From: Tubiluchus corallicola
Taxonomy: Eukaryota > Priapulida > Priapulimorpha > Priapulimorphida > Tubiluchidae
DNA length: 64,000 nucleotides
Direction of reading: 5' to 3'
Assembly: GCA_030141605.1 (NCBI GenBank)
Contig: JAQGDQ010000105.1
Location: 186,001 to 250,000 of the forward strand
Shown here: piece after piece, positions 1 to 12,669 of the stretch
Numbering within the stretch: position 1 is the first letter of the stretch
How the letters are laid out: each line of letters starts with the position of its first letter
Program-made: the position numbers and the translations under genes
Notes under the pieces: model-generated
What the model was told of the DNA's origin: nothing
The model's input: the letters and a program-made list of their open reading frames with translations, nothing else
The model's database searches: none

Positions 1-585
1 ATATAACGTATAAACAGTTTATTTAACCTATAGGTATAATTATAATAATGTTATAACTAACACCAAATATATACGGATAGTGGATATATTATACATGTAA
101 TATATATTATGTATTAGTAATATTTACATAACTGCAGAACAACCCTTAGTTGGACAACAGTTATTTTTCCTTCGAAACTTAAAACTTGGCCATTTTATTG
201 ATTACGTATTTTTATTGATTATTCCAAATAATTAGGCGCCTTTAGCAAACTACCAACAGTATAATGTGTGCCTATATGAGCAGTTATACATAATTGATTT
301 TAGTTAATCATAATAGAAATAATTGTAACTGAGGTTTATTTGCAAGTGAGACTGACAGTCTGGTACACGTATAATACAAACTTTGAGGTTTAAGCACGTG
401 ACTGCGAGTGGAACTTTTCTGCAGTTCATTTATTAGAAACATTTGTAAAGCTCTAGTTAGCCACTTTGAAAAATGCCCCCTCCCCTCCACAAAAAAACAA
501 AAATTTTCTGGAGCGGGATGAAATAATCGCTTCGTAATTTGCAGATGTGATTTTGATTGTGAAGATGAAATTCTGAAAGTATACA
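1..585. other. AT-rich stretch upstream of the cyclase gene, no gene recognised
   Basis: No convincing coding signal, repeat or RNA gene is visible. Short reverse-strand reading frames here are low-complexity and overlap the start of the cyclase gene. The promoter and any 5' UTR exon of that gene probably lie here, but no core promoter motif can be singled out. Confidence 0.4.
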
Positions 586-615
586 TTGGATTCAACATGC
601 ACTGATTCATTTGCA

Positions 616-1434
616 ATGAGGACAACGAACGCATGCTTTATCTTTGCTGTTTTAGTAAACTCGTGCGTTTCTGAAATGTCCATTGTTGATCTTAGTCATG
701 ATTACACCCATGAGGGCATGGTCTACTATCCCACACGTGACGTCATTAGACCATTCACAATGACAAAAGCACTAAGAGGTAGAAACAAAAAAGGCGTGTA
801 TTGGGAAGTGAACAACTTCTGTACAGGAGAACATACAGGGACACATATGGATGCACCAAGGCACTCAATACCCGGAGGAAGAAGTATCGACCAACTGAGA
901 CTAGAAGAATTAATTGGCGAAGCAGTTAATTTGGACATCAGTGGTAAAACAATGAAAAATGCAGATTACCAGTGCACTGTAAAGGATATTAAGGACTGGG
1001 AGAAGCGATATGGTGAAATACCACGAGGTAGTTTCTTCTTTTTGAGTACTGGTTGGCACAAATACTGGCCAGACAAGATTAAATATATAGGTAGTAATGC
1101 TACTCAAACAAACCGTGATCTCCATTTTCCCGGAATTCACCCAAAAGCCGCCAAATGGCTGATCGAGCAGCGAAAGATCAAAATGTACGGAGTGGACTGC
1201 ATTTCTGTAGACTATGGACAGACATCTATGCACGATGTTCACCGAATACTACTTTCGGCAGATATCCCAGTCTTAGAAAATGTTGCCAATCTTAATAAGT
1301 TACCCCCAACAGGCGGAAAAGTTCACGCTATTCCAATGAGAATAAAAGAAGGAAGTGGTGCACCAGCGAGAGTTTACGCACTCTTAGATGACGCATTCAA
1401 AGAATGCAATCTGCTCAAAGACACATGCAGTTAA
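616..1434 (+). CDS. Secreted cyclase-family protein (kynurenine formamidase-like), single exon
   Basis: A 272-residue intact frame of the kynurenine formamidase/cyclase family (PF04199 type), metal-dependent hydrolases typified by bacterial KynB, which deformylates N-formylkynurenine. The family zinc motif HxGTHxDxPxH is complete: H73, H77, D79 and H83 in GEHTGTHMDAPRH. A second family signature, GVDCISVDYG, lies near residue 190. ATG 616 is the first in-frame ATG after a stop at 574. It begins a hydrophobic leader (MRTTNACFIFAVLVNSCVSE) that reads as a signal peptide, so the enzyme is probably secreted or lumenal. There is one N-glycosylation sequon (NAT). Length suits the family (about 200-270 aa). 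No intron is needed and no clear AATAAA follows within 300 bases. Substrate is uncertain, because many animal members of this family are unassigned. The gene looks functional rather than a decayed copy. Confidence 0.85.
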   Translation: MRTTNACFIFAVLVNSCVSEMSIVDLSHDYTHEGMVYYPTRDVIRPFTMTKALRGRNKKGVYWEVNNFCTGEHTGTHMDAPRHSIPGGRSIDQLRLEELIGEAVNLDISGKTMKNADYQCTVKDIKDWEKRYGEIPRGSFFFLSTGWHKYWPDKIKYIGSNATQTNRDLHFPGIHPKAAKWLIEQRKIKMYGVDCISVDYGQTSMHDVHRILLSADIPVLENVANLNKLPPTGGKVHAIPMRIKEGSGAPARVYALLDDAFKECNLLKDTCS

Positions 1435-1750
1435 GCAAAGAAAATGCGATATTGCGGTTTTATAATAACCACTGTTTGTTAAATTGACATAGTTGCTTCA
1501 TGTTTATCGCAGTACTAGTTAGCAAAAGATAATTACTTGCCAGCAAGGTTTATTTGTCTCAATAGTGTTACCACTATTATTCAATGTAGTAAAGCCGTTA
1601 TCAAACTCGGTTTTTAATGCTGAAAATACAAATGCTATTTTTTGTTTTAGATGCAGCACTAGTGACAATTGAGTTAGCCTGTTACCTTTTTACTGACTAC
1701 TCTTTATGATCTACATTACCTGTAGAAATTCTGAAATAGTTATCATAGCA
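1435..1750. other. 3' flank of the cyclase gene
   Basis: Probable 3' UTR and intergenic DNA. No canonical AATAAA hexamer and no other feature was seen. Confidence 0.35.
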
Positions 1751-1787
<37 letters not shown>

Positions 1788-1798
1788 GAAGAAGAAGA
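1751..1798 (+). repeat. (TAA)n microsatellite running into (GAA)n
   Basis: About 13 TAA units followed by four AGA/GAA units. It abuts the 3' end of the reverse-strand LINE, so on that strand it may be the element's simple-repeat tail (ATT)n or the pre-existing target. Confidence 0.85.
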
Positions 1799-1868
1799 AT
1801 AATCGTTTATTTATCTTGTAACACACGCACAGTTATAATACAATTAATTTGGTAACAAAAATGTGAAG

Positions 1869-1913
1869 AAAGGGCAGCGAAAGACCAATTGGTCATCTAG
1901 TCAGCTGCCCTTT
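1869..1913 (-). repeat. 3'-terminal hairpin of the LINE
   Basis: AAAGGGCAGC (1869-1878) pairs perfectly with GCTGCCCTTT (1904-1913). The loop contains the palindrome GACCAATTGGTC (1883-1894). The same stem is preserved in the second copy at 62667-62711. LINE reverse transcriptases commonly recognise such 3' stem-loops, so this is the likely RT-binding element of the RNA. Confidence 0.7.
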
Positions 1914-2630
1914 GGTTAGTGATGAACATTTTTATAGGCTCTATACTACAGTGTATTAGTGTTAGTACTGCTTATAATAAAAACTAAATTGTTGCGAATG
2001 ACATTAAATTGATATGCTTATAACGTGTTAGTACAATTCATACACAGTAATAATAAGTGCATAATAAAAAAATCAAACTGAAAATAACTGAAATAAGAAC
2101 TGAAACAAAAACTGAAATAAAAATCTGACAACAGAAACATAATAACAATGGCAACTGAAATTTACTTTATAACACAAGCATAATTCTTAGACATAAGCAA
2201 GCGAATGTATAATGGAGTCATAATATGTCATAATAATGTAAAAAAATACAAAGCGAATTTTGATGATCTGAGGTAAAATAAATAGGCAGATAGTTAAAGC
2301 ACAAAAAATTACCTGTATGACTGCATGAGGAGATTGACAATTGGAGTCCAGACTTTGAAAATGATCTACAGAAGTTAGACAATAAACAATTAAATATTGA
2401 AGTTAATTGAACCTGCTATAACAGTAACTGCTCTTGCACGCAGTTAGACAATTTATTATAGTGGGTAAAAGGAATAAAAGTTGTTGCAAAATACTGTACG
2501 CTTATATGTAGTTAATCTCGGTAATAAGTTTGCAAGAGTTGAAATTTATATAACTTACTCAAGTGACAGATACTAGTTCATTGCTTAAGATCATCTGAAA
2601 GAGTATTCCATAGAATAGTACCATTATGTT

Positions 2631-5600
2631 TTAAAGTCTGTAGACCTTTTGTTGTGCTAAATCTTTCCTGAAAATAGTTTTGTTTGGTAGCTGCTCTCGT
2701 AGAATACTGGTGAACGTCTCTAATCTTTTTGAAATAATTGCCCCCTTTTTATAGTTGAACATGAATTTCGCTAACTCAAGCTTATGAATTTCATTAATTT
2801 TTAATAATTGCAAAGCATAATAGGAAGGGGTAGCATGATCTCGGAACCCAGCAAAAGTCATTGTTTTGATAATTTTGTTATGTGCTGCTGTAAGTGGTTT
2901 CAGAACAGATTTTTTGCTGTGCCCCATGATAAGATACAATAGTTAATGTGTGGGTACACAATGGCAAAGTAAATCATTTTTAGTATATCCGTGCTCAAGT
3001 AATGCCTCAATTTAAAAAATATACCTGTAACTTTTACTTACTTTGTAGGTAATATTTTTTACGTGTGTTGACCAATTAAGGGTGTCGTCTATGTAGACGC
3101 CCAGATATTTTATGTCTGATACTTGTTCCAATAAACAGTCTTGCATGGATACTGTTATAATGGAGTTTTCATTGTTTTCAAATTTGTTTCTTATGATCAT
3201 AAATTTTGTTTTATTATACTTTACTGTTAACTTATTTGTACGCATCCATGTGTTAATTTTGATCAGTTCTTCATTACTTCTAAGCTCAAGATTATGCGTG
3301 TCGTTGTCTGCTAAGAAGAGGTTAGTGTCATCAGCAAAAAGTTGTGTTTGCATGTTAGTACAAAGAGGGAGGTCATTTATATATGTCATGAAAAATAGTG
3401 GACCCAAGGTGGATCCTTGAGGTACACCACATTGTATTGGGCATAGGTCAGAGGCAAAATTGTCAACTACCGTAAATTGGTGTCTGTTCGTAAGATATGA
3501 CTGGAATAGTTTTTGCGTGATTCCACGGATACCATAATAGTCCATTTTGTTGAGTAAAATGTCGTGTTGAACGGTGTCAAAAGCTTTTGTTAAATCAAGA
3601 AAGATGCCGCAGGTAAGTAATTTATTGTCTAGGTTTGTCAGAAGATTGTCTATGATTTCAGCAGTTGCTAATATTGTGGAATGATTTTTGCGGAAACCGA
3701 ATTGAAAACACGATATTGTATCATTTTTGATTGAATATGTCATCAGGGGTTTATATAAGATTGACTCGAAAATTTTGGCAATGGGTGATATGAGTGAGAT
3801 GGGTCGGTAGTTGTTCAGCTCATTTGGATCATCTTTTTTATATATGGGGATTACTTTTGCCAGTTTTATATATGGAGTGTCGGTGAACGTCCCAGTCAGA
3901 ATTGACGCATTAAACAGATTTGTAAGCGGAGTTAAAATTATGTTTTTTGACATTTTGAAATATGTAATTGGGATGTCATAAGGGCCTTTTGCTTTATTGG
4001 GATCTAGTCTATCAATAGCTTGAGAAATCTCGATTTCGCTAACTGGTGTGATATAGAAAGAATTTTCTTGGGGATGCATTAAATAGTCTGTATACTTACA
4101 GTTTTCGGGTTGTGTTATGCGTGATGCTAGTGATATACCAATGTTTGCAAAAAAAACTGTTAAAAGCATTAGGTTTATGGTGCGGGTCACGTGAAGTCGT
4201 GCCTTGGTAACGAACTTTAGTTGGCATTATACTAGCTGTCTTTTTTTTTATTTTAAGAAGTTCATTGATAGTGCTCCAAGTTTGTTTCATGTTATTTTTG
4301 TTTGCAAGCAAGATCTGAGAGTAATACTTCTTTTTGGATGCATGTTTGATGTGATTAAGTTTGTTAGAATATGTTTTATATAAATTTTGCTTATACAGCG
4401 AGTTGGATAACTTGTGTGTTGTATACATACGGCTTCTTATTTTAATAGAATTGAGAATGCCGGGAGTGATCCATGGTTTAGCTATAGTTTTTGAGTTTTT
4501 CCTTGATAACGTTTGGAGTGGGGCATGTTTGTCAAGTAATGTTTTAAACGAGTCCATGAATTGTGAGCAGTAAGAGTGTATGTCTGCTTCGCCATCATTC
4601 AGTGTTAGGTTACTTATATTAACTTGAAGCTCGCTTAAAAAGTTACCTTGATTGAATGATCTCGTACATCTGACTGATTTTTTAATGTTGTTGTGCAGGA
4701 GATTGGTATTTCTTATAATGGCAAATACTGGCAAGTGGTCCGCAATGGGGTTAGTAATGATGCCAGATGTGATGGGTGTAGAAAGATTATTAGTATAAAT
4801 ATGATCAATTAGGGTTTGTGACGTTGCAGTAATTCTAGTTGGTCGCGTGATAATTGGTGTAAATTGATTTGAGAAAAGCATGTTGAGATACTTATTAATA
4901 AATGGTTTGTGATCATGTTGATGTAAATCTATATTAATGTCTCCACATATATAAGCTGGTTTGCCTGTGGAGTTAATAGTGCAAAGAACTGATTCTAATT
5001 CGTCATGAAAATGTTCGACTGGGGTGTTTGGATGCCTATATATTACTCCAGATATAAAAGATTTTTTGTTATCGGTGGAAGCAATTTCAAGCCACAAGTG
5101 CTAGTCTACTAGTTGTACTAATCCCATTAACAATAACACTTTTACAAGTTCTTATTTTGTATTCAGGTTTAATTTTAAAATTGAGGCTAGATTTTACATA
5201 CACACCTTCGCCACCAGCAGCTGTATTGGAATCATAGTGTAAGAAAGAATATCCTGGTATATTACACAAAAAAGGGTCAGATTCGTGAATTCTGGTTTCC
5301 GAGATCGTTATCAACTCAGGCATTTTTTTGAAATCGTGTTAATGTATCAGTCATGTCTGAATAGTATTTCCTCAAACTTGATGTGTTAAAGTGTATTATA
5401 AATGTGTCATTGTTTGCTTTATCTGTGGATTTATCACTACTCAGATTTGCAAGATTAATGTATTTGCTGTCATACTGAAGTCTATAATTGTCGATGTCTG
5501 TATCATCTCTATTACAGTGGACTAGCGAAGAAGAGTCAAAAATTGATGAAAAGCAAGATAAATTTTTTACAAAATTAGAAAATTGATAGTGATTAGCCAT

Positions 5601-5819
5601 TTCCATAAATTCATCATCATCAATGAACTGCAAAGGAAGCACATCATTAATGCATTGCTTGCAGAAGTAACTGTCATTAGAACTTGCTAAGTTTACAAAA
5701 TCATGATGAGACAACATTGTACACTTTAGATGTGTCCAGAGGGAACACACATCACATTGAATTGAGTTTTGATTTGCTTTGCAAGTTCTATTACACTTAG
5801 TACTATTAAGGCTAACCAT
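2631..5819 (-). pseudogene. LINE polyprotein remnant: PHD finger, endonuclease, reverse transcriptase
   Basis: Four overlapping frames make one broken polyprotein. 5819-5316 has a C4HC3 PHD-like finger (CNRTC, CDVC, H, C, then CKQC) and the start of the endonuclease. 5323-5087 has the endonuclease motif ITISETRI. 5097-4096 has GDINIDL and ADHLPVF, the nuclease catalytic core. 4190-3012 holds the reverse transcriptase: NNYRPISLIS, GFRKNHST, LDLTKAFDTVQHD, GVPQGSTLGPLFF, the catalytic FADD and YLGVYID. 2939-2631 is the C-terminal region, bridged by a frameshifted segment reading YPHINYCILSWG. At least three frameshifts separate the pieces, so no full-length protein can be made. Having PHD, nuclease and RT in one apparent polyprotein suggests a single-ORF or fused-ORF element. 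Confidence 0.9.
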
Positions 5820-6074
5820 TACAATGGGTTATTGATTGAAACGAGTGAAGAAGTGATTAGTGTTTTAATTTATCTACATCATCTACCAATAACACAGGTT
5901 GCCTCCTGACACTGTGCACCAGATCACAAATGTCAACAACTAAACCCATTAACTTACAACCAGTTATCCGACTAATAAGTCCAACAATCGACTAGTACAA
6001 TCTAGCACTGAGCCAATAAAAAACCAACCAACTACCGACCATCTGATCAACCAGTTAGCTGACCGGTGCTAGGC
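5820..6074. other. LINE 5' flank with CCAACC/CGACC-like degenerate tetranucleotides
   Basis: May include LINE 5' UTR. From about 5940 to 6065 the sequence is a loose array of accaac/ccgacc-like tetramers next to the minisatellite. Confidence 0.3.
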
Positions 6075-6300
6075 GTTTTCGACACAAGTTATTTTGACCT
6101 AGGCTATATGGACACATAGGACATTTGGACACAAGGATATTTGAGCACATAGGTTCATTTGGACACATGGGCCATTTAGACATATAGGACATTTCGACAC
6201 AATGGCATTTCGACACAAGGAGATTTGAACACGTAGGACATTTCGACGCAAGGACATTTCGACACACGACATTTCAACACAAGGACAGCTGAACAAATTT
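6075..6300 (-). repeat. Minisatellite with 16-17 bp unit, left member of an inverted pair
   Basis: On the reverse strand the unit is close to TGTGTCGAAATGTCCT, repeated about a dozen times with substitutions in the base after TGTGTC. Open frames across it (Cys/Met/Asn/Pro-rich) are artefacts of the repeat. A facing array lies at 6885-7125. Confidence 0.8.
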
Positions 6301-6884
6301 GGATACAGGCAAAAATTTGTTATATGATGTTGTTACAAGAAACAGTACAGTGCCTTATATGTATAGCACTAGGCAGCTCAGTGATTACCATATTCTGACC
6401 TTATGAAAAATTTCATCGTTTACAAGGATCCTATTTAATGGAATAACTTGGCATTTGACATCAAATATCGGTCGTGTTTTAAAAAGAAAATAAAAATCAT
6501 ACTACATGTACAATATTTTTATAATGCCAAATAATATTTATTGTACATTTTTTATTTTTATTATTGGAATATTTTGTTTTAGTAAATGTGGTCTTATAAA
6601 GCTGGTGACTTAGCGGCCAGTCATAATTGTTTTATTTGTATTATGAAAATGGTGTATTTTATCGATCATAAACCTATTTTTAGGTCAAATTTTTATTATT
6701 TATTAACGATTCATTTTCACTTTTATCTTCATTTACTTAATATACATTTATTAAAGTAAATCCAGTATTGTGCGTATGAATGTTTTTATAGCAATAAACC
6801 AAACTAAACAAAATTAACAAAACCTGAAAGCGCACTTTAGCACACAGTGACTAAACAGTGACTGAATTCAAGTTACCAACGTGT
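6301..6884. other. Spacer between facing minisatellites
   Basis: AT-rich and non-coding, with no recognised element. The inner edges next to the two arrays do not match each other, so there is no evidence of a longer inverted repeat. Confidence 0.35.
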
Positions 6885-7125
6885 CTAAATGTCCTATGTC
6901 AAAAATACTAGTGCTCAATTGTTCTATGTATCCAAAACTCCTAGTGCAAACAGCAACGCTATGTGTCTAAATGTCCTTGTGTCCAAATGTCCTATGCGTG
7001 GAAATGTCCTTGTGTCGAAATGTCCTATGTGTCTAAATGTCCTGTGTGTCCAAATGTCTTTGTGTCGAAATGTCCTCTGAGTCCAAATGTCTTGTGGGGA
7101 AATGTCTGTATTGAAATGTCTGCAC
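6885..7125 (+). repeat. Minisatellite with 16-17 bp unit, right member of an inverted pair
   Basis: Units such as TGTGTCTAAATGTCCT and TGTGTCGAAATGTCCT repeat on the + strand, facing the 6075-6300 array. A shorter third patch lies at 36490-36590. Confidence 0.8.
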
Positions 7126-7199
7126 TCCTAACCGTGCACTTAGACACTAGCCATCCGTCAGACCAACTGGCCAACTGCCTGTCTATGTACAGACAACTG

Positions 7200-8290
7200 T
7201 AGCAGCATTAGTGACAATTTGGTACCGCTCAAATAGCTTGTTCTTGATGGGCTAACAACTAGCAAGTCAAGAACATATCACTGTGTTGTCAAACAGTAGG
7301 TGGCAGCAAGAAGTTATCGTGGGTTACTGCTAGCGACTCGCTAACCAGGCTTCCTGCTATATCCACCCATACATGCCAGCTTACTAAATAAAAACTCAAC
7401 GGAAATAGAAGTAAACCGAGAAAAAAGATAAACGATAAAAAAACGGGAATGGGGTCAGTAAGATATGGGACATCGAAAAAAGGGAGATAAAAAGGAAAGA
7501 AAAGAAACTAGAAAAATGGAAGCAAGAAAATAAGGAGCTCAAAATTATAAGAAACAAAAGGCTATCGAGTGACTATTAGGACTACTAACTTAAAATTAGA
7601 ACAATAAGAGTGAAACAAAAATGTTAATGCAAGAAAAAATGTAAAGTTGAAAGACAGAGAGACAGCATGGAAGAAAGAAAAAGAAACATTTTTTCATTTC
7701 GCTATAGTCATCAAAAGCTACATTATCCATAGATACAGCAGCCAGCCTTCAATCCAATACCTGAACTCGGTTTCCGTGACATTAATATCCTTCTAATTTA
7801 AAAAAAGTTCGCGTGGGTTATCAAGGTTTAACTCTTTTGAAGTTCAGTCGCTCTAATCGCCCTTACGTATATTGATTAATATTTCGTATCATTCACTTTT
7901 CACTAATGACGCAATATATATATAGCTTGTTGAATTTTGTGGAATGTGTGTTAACAGCATAGGGCGACAAGCTCTTTTTCGCAAAACTAACACGATCTAG
8001 GCGGTAATTCATCGATTTTCTGTAAAATAATGATTATCAGCGGTGTCGCCTTAGCTTTTATCAATTGATTCGCATGAATGCCCATAGTTTTCTCTTCTAT
8101 TGTTATATCGACTTTTCGTCAGAAATTTTGAAGAAAGCCACAGTGTCAGTATAGTTCTGTGCGGTATTTATGCTGCTGTCGTATTTACAGATTCGGGCAC
8201 TTTATAATTAATAATTTGACTATTATAAAAATTTAATACAAACGAGTTTTATAGTTGTCCAATTATCAAGAATCGAAAAATGATTCTTAT
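7200..8290. other. Intergenic stretch, nothing recognised
   Basis: A purine-rich segment (about 7430-7690, runs of aaaga/gaaag) is the only compositional oddity. No coding, RNA or terminal-repeat signal was found. Confidence 0.35.
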
Positions 8291-8304
8291 GATTTATACG
8301 TATA

Positions 8305-8760
8305 TTGCGTCAGTTTTGTGATAAGTTAGCAGTCGAGTCTGAAAAACATGTTTTATTGCATTGTCCCTTTTATGATGATATTCGCATTTTGTTGTTTCAG
8401 TGTCCAAGCGCAAAAATCAATAATTTTAGTGAGTTCAACGATAATGATAAATTACGTCAGATACTGTCAGGTGATATTTGTTTAAAAGAATGTGCCAAAA
8501 CTAATGCTGGAAAGAATAAAGATTTTTAACTAATGTGTATTAACGTTTGTTTACTGACTGTTTTAATTTATATGTAAAATGTTTGTTTTTAATGATTTTT
8601 AAGGTGTCTCATGACTTTGCCGATAGAGTGGCTTTTATGTTTACTGTAACTGTGCGTACTATCGTGTTTTACATTGTTGTAAAATGAAAGGGGACACTAT
8701 AGTAAACAAACAATACTATAGAATAATTATATTTTATGTAGAATGCATGATCTAATAAAC
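8305..8760 (+). mobile_element. LINE 3' fragment (C-terminal tail of RT protein plus 3' UTR)
   Basis: The 74-codon frame 8305-8529 contains ESEKHVLLHCPFYDDIR followed by a DNDKLRQIL segment. This is the typical C-terminal tail after the reverse transcriptase in I/Jockey-like LINEs (a Cys-His cluster, then a ...L....L tail). A non-coding tail follows to about 8760, ending near an AATAAA-like ctaataaactt. The copy is strongly 5'-truncated; no RT catalytic core is present. Confidence 0.6.
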
Positions 8761-8769
8761 TTAATTTAA

Positions 8770-9999
8770 AACACACGTAAGCAGAAACTTGTTTAAGGTA
8801 ACATAAATCGTTATTTGTTACTAAGTGGGATGGATTTCGATATATAACGCAGTATCCTACGCATATTTCGGCCTAATCCTGTTATGCTGTGTGTGTGGGA
8901 CTGCAATTTCACTATAAACTTAGCTGGAAGTGAAAACAGGGGAATTTACAACACTACCGCCATAAGGTGAAGTAAAGTGCCACATTTCTGTCTCGCCTAG
9001 TCGCACTTTTATGGCACCAACAATAAAATAATGCACGAACGTTCGGGGCCAATATTACAAACTGTTCAGTGAGGACAGAGTCAGATGTATTAGTTATTAA
9101 TTTTTTTACATAGCATCGTGACCAAGACTGAGCTTAGCTACCAGAATTAAGCAACGTTTTGGGTGGTTAGTAAATGGATGAGTGATTGTTAAGAAAATTG
9201 TTCCTACAATCATTTATCTCGTTGAAAGAAAGTATGTATACGTCTCTTTCAGTTCAGTATCTCGTCTTAGTTGCAGTGTTCGGAACAGCACAAAACATTG
9301 TTATATGAAGGCCAGTTCTATGGACATGCAGTTTTGATAAAGTGAGAGAACATTGACCAACAGTCACCAACCATTTTCGTTTATAAATAAAACTTGTTAT
9401 TTGAACAAATTAGCGAAATAAAAAAGCAACGACAATGTGGATAATGGCGATTTGTACCGCTATAAACAGCGTGCTATAGTCGACGAAATTTATTCTAATG
9501 GTTAGTTTTCGTTTCTGAAAACCAAAATTAAATTTTGATGTTGAAAAGCGATAACGAAAACGGTTATGCCAGATGCGAGAACATGTCTGTGGAACTGGTG
9601 ACGTGTATCGCAAATAGCGGCCGACCAGCAAGTGACAACATGGCATTTGTTAGTACATGCAGTTCGTGCTAGAAAGCCTAAGGGGGTTATGACTGTTAAA
9701 AGGAAAAGAGAGAGTGGGGTAGTAGAAAAGGGCAGTAATAAAAACAATGTTTGGCTGAAAGTAGTTAGGTGGGTTTTGGATTTCTTCTTCATAGTTTACA
9801 AATTTTTATTTGCGCGCAAACACAAATAGACAAGACAAAAGACGTATTTATTGGAGTATTCACGAGGAACTTGAAAGCTAAGTTTCGGCTGCTATTCCTT
9901 AACTCTTAGCCTTTCAAGCGCAGCCAACTGTGAGTAGCTAAGTTGTACCCTGCAAACTCACAGCCCTGACACTGCATCTATGGCAACTAAAATAACTCA
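8770..9999. other. Intergenic stretch, nothing recognised
   Basis: Short frames on both strands lack family resemblance, codon-like bias or splice context. Confidence 0.35.
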
Positions 10000-10003
10000 A
10001 AAC

Positions 10004-10153
10004 TATGTAAATGCAATATACGCGATTGCTATAATTTGTACCGTATCTTTCATCTTACCTGAAGTTTTAATTCAGAAATATGTAAATGCAATATACACTA
10101 CTGTTATAATTTGTACCCCAATTTTTATCTTAGCTGAAATTCTCAAATGGGCT
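10004..10153 (+). repeat. Two-copy 75-bp direct repeat
   Basis: Units begin TATGTAAATGCAATATAC at 10004 and 10079 and remain alignable to the end. Because 75 is divisible by three, a short frame (9980-10165) shows two hydrophobic 25-residue copies, but nothing else supports coding. Confidence 0.75.
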
Positions 10154-10159
10154 GCATTA

Positions 10160-11619
<1,460 letters not shown>

Positions 11620-11980
11620 CCCTCTGTTTTTTCTATATCACTTTTCAGTAAATTACTGTAATTCTGATGTTGAATGTGAAAGCTACTCCTGTCCCACCAG
11701 CAATAAAATGTATGCCTATGAATAGCCTGCTAAGTAATTCCCCGAATTTTAGATCATTCAATCATTGTTATCATTATTGCCCAATAAGTAGCCTAGAATG
11801 TATTAGTTGCGAAAACCAGACAAAGATTAGTTACTTATTTAATCTTAAACAACTCCAAAGTAACGTGAAATTTATGCCTACAATTACAGAATTAAATTTA
11901 GCCATTTTGTACCGCCTTGTCACAGACTAAAAGTCAAGACAGGACGTTGGCATAGTCCCGTATTAGTCCGGTTAAAATAA
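11620..11980. other. Intergenic stretch, nothing recognised
   Basis: AT-rich. A short frame at 11667-11930 has no recognisable motif. Confidence 0.35.
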
Positions 11981-12665
11981 GGTATGAACCATACAAAAAT
12001 AGCCTAAAGCTGAATTTTTGCACAAACACCCATAAAGTCGTCTGGTATAACACATCCAAAATCCCCTGAAATCCACTTTGAGCGAAAAAGGTATGGGGCT
12101 TTAAATCAACTAAAAAACCTAGACTGCATTAATGTATTACCAGCTGATATAAAAGTATATATTGTTCTATGTGCAAAATAATGTTTCAAGATCATTCAAG
12201 GTCAAGATCATTCAAAATTGCTACAGGGTGCCGATTTGAAGTCAAAGTGACTCAAATGCGAAGCACGAAATAAGCAGTAAGTAAGCAAATATACGCATTT
12301 TTATATCAGTTGATAATACATTTGCAATCTAAAATAATTGACTATTTAATCTAAAATGTTTTCTAGTTGAATAATTTTAACTTTGATGTAGTTTTGGTGA
12401 CCACTTTGAGTGATTTTGACCTTGAATGTGCTTGAAACACTATTTTTCTGATAGACCATATGCACTTTTATACTGGTAATACATTTTATGCGATCTTTAA
12501 TGCTACCTAGTTGCGTCGTTTTGGCTTTAAAACTGTATTAACGACCATTTTTAATTAAAAGTCCCATAAATGGATTTCAGGGGATTATGGGTATGTTATT
12601 CTGTACGACTTTTTGGGTATCTATGCGAAGATTCAGCTTTACACAATTTTTGTACGGGTCATTGC
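11981..12665. mobile_element. Long fold-back (palindromic) MITE-like element
   Basis: The left end reads GGTATGAACCATACAAAAAT and the reverse complement of the right end reads GCAATGACCCGTACAAAAAT. Matching continues inward (AAAGCTGAAT, AAGTCGT, AATCCCCTGAAATCCA) and deeper (AATGTATTACCAG, GTTTCAAG, CATTCAAGGTCAA), so most of the 685 bases forms two diverged arms of about 300 bases. No transposase frame is present. The superfamily and target duplication could not be determined. Confidence 0.75.
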
Positions 12666-12669
12666 GAAG

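Larger units (their letters stand above)
1800..5819 (-). mobile_element. Degenerate non-LTR retrotransposon (Jockey/CR1/L2-like)
   Basis: A reverse-strand LINE. In element order it has a PHD-type zinc finger, an APE-type endonuclease, a reverse transcriptase, a C-terminal region, a 3' UTR of about 800 nt and a terminal hairpin. The coding part is broken by frameshifts, so it is an old inactive copy. The 3' end lies at about 1800 (element sequence ...TTACAAGATAAATAAACG). The true 5' end is not defined; coding sequence begins at 5819. A second, 5'-truncated copy of the 3' end lies at 62425-62775 in the opposite orientation. Clade assignment from RT motifs is approximate. Confidence 0.9.

Noticed and set aside
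6055-7202. Cys/Met/Pro-rich small proteins on both strands
   Set aside because: They follow the 16-17 bp minisatellite unit and have no start or splice context.
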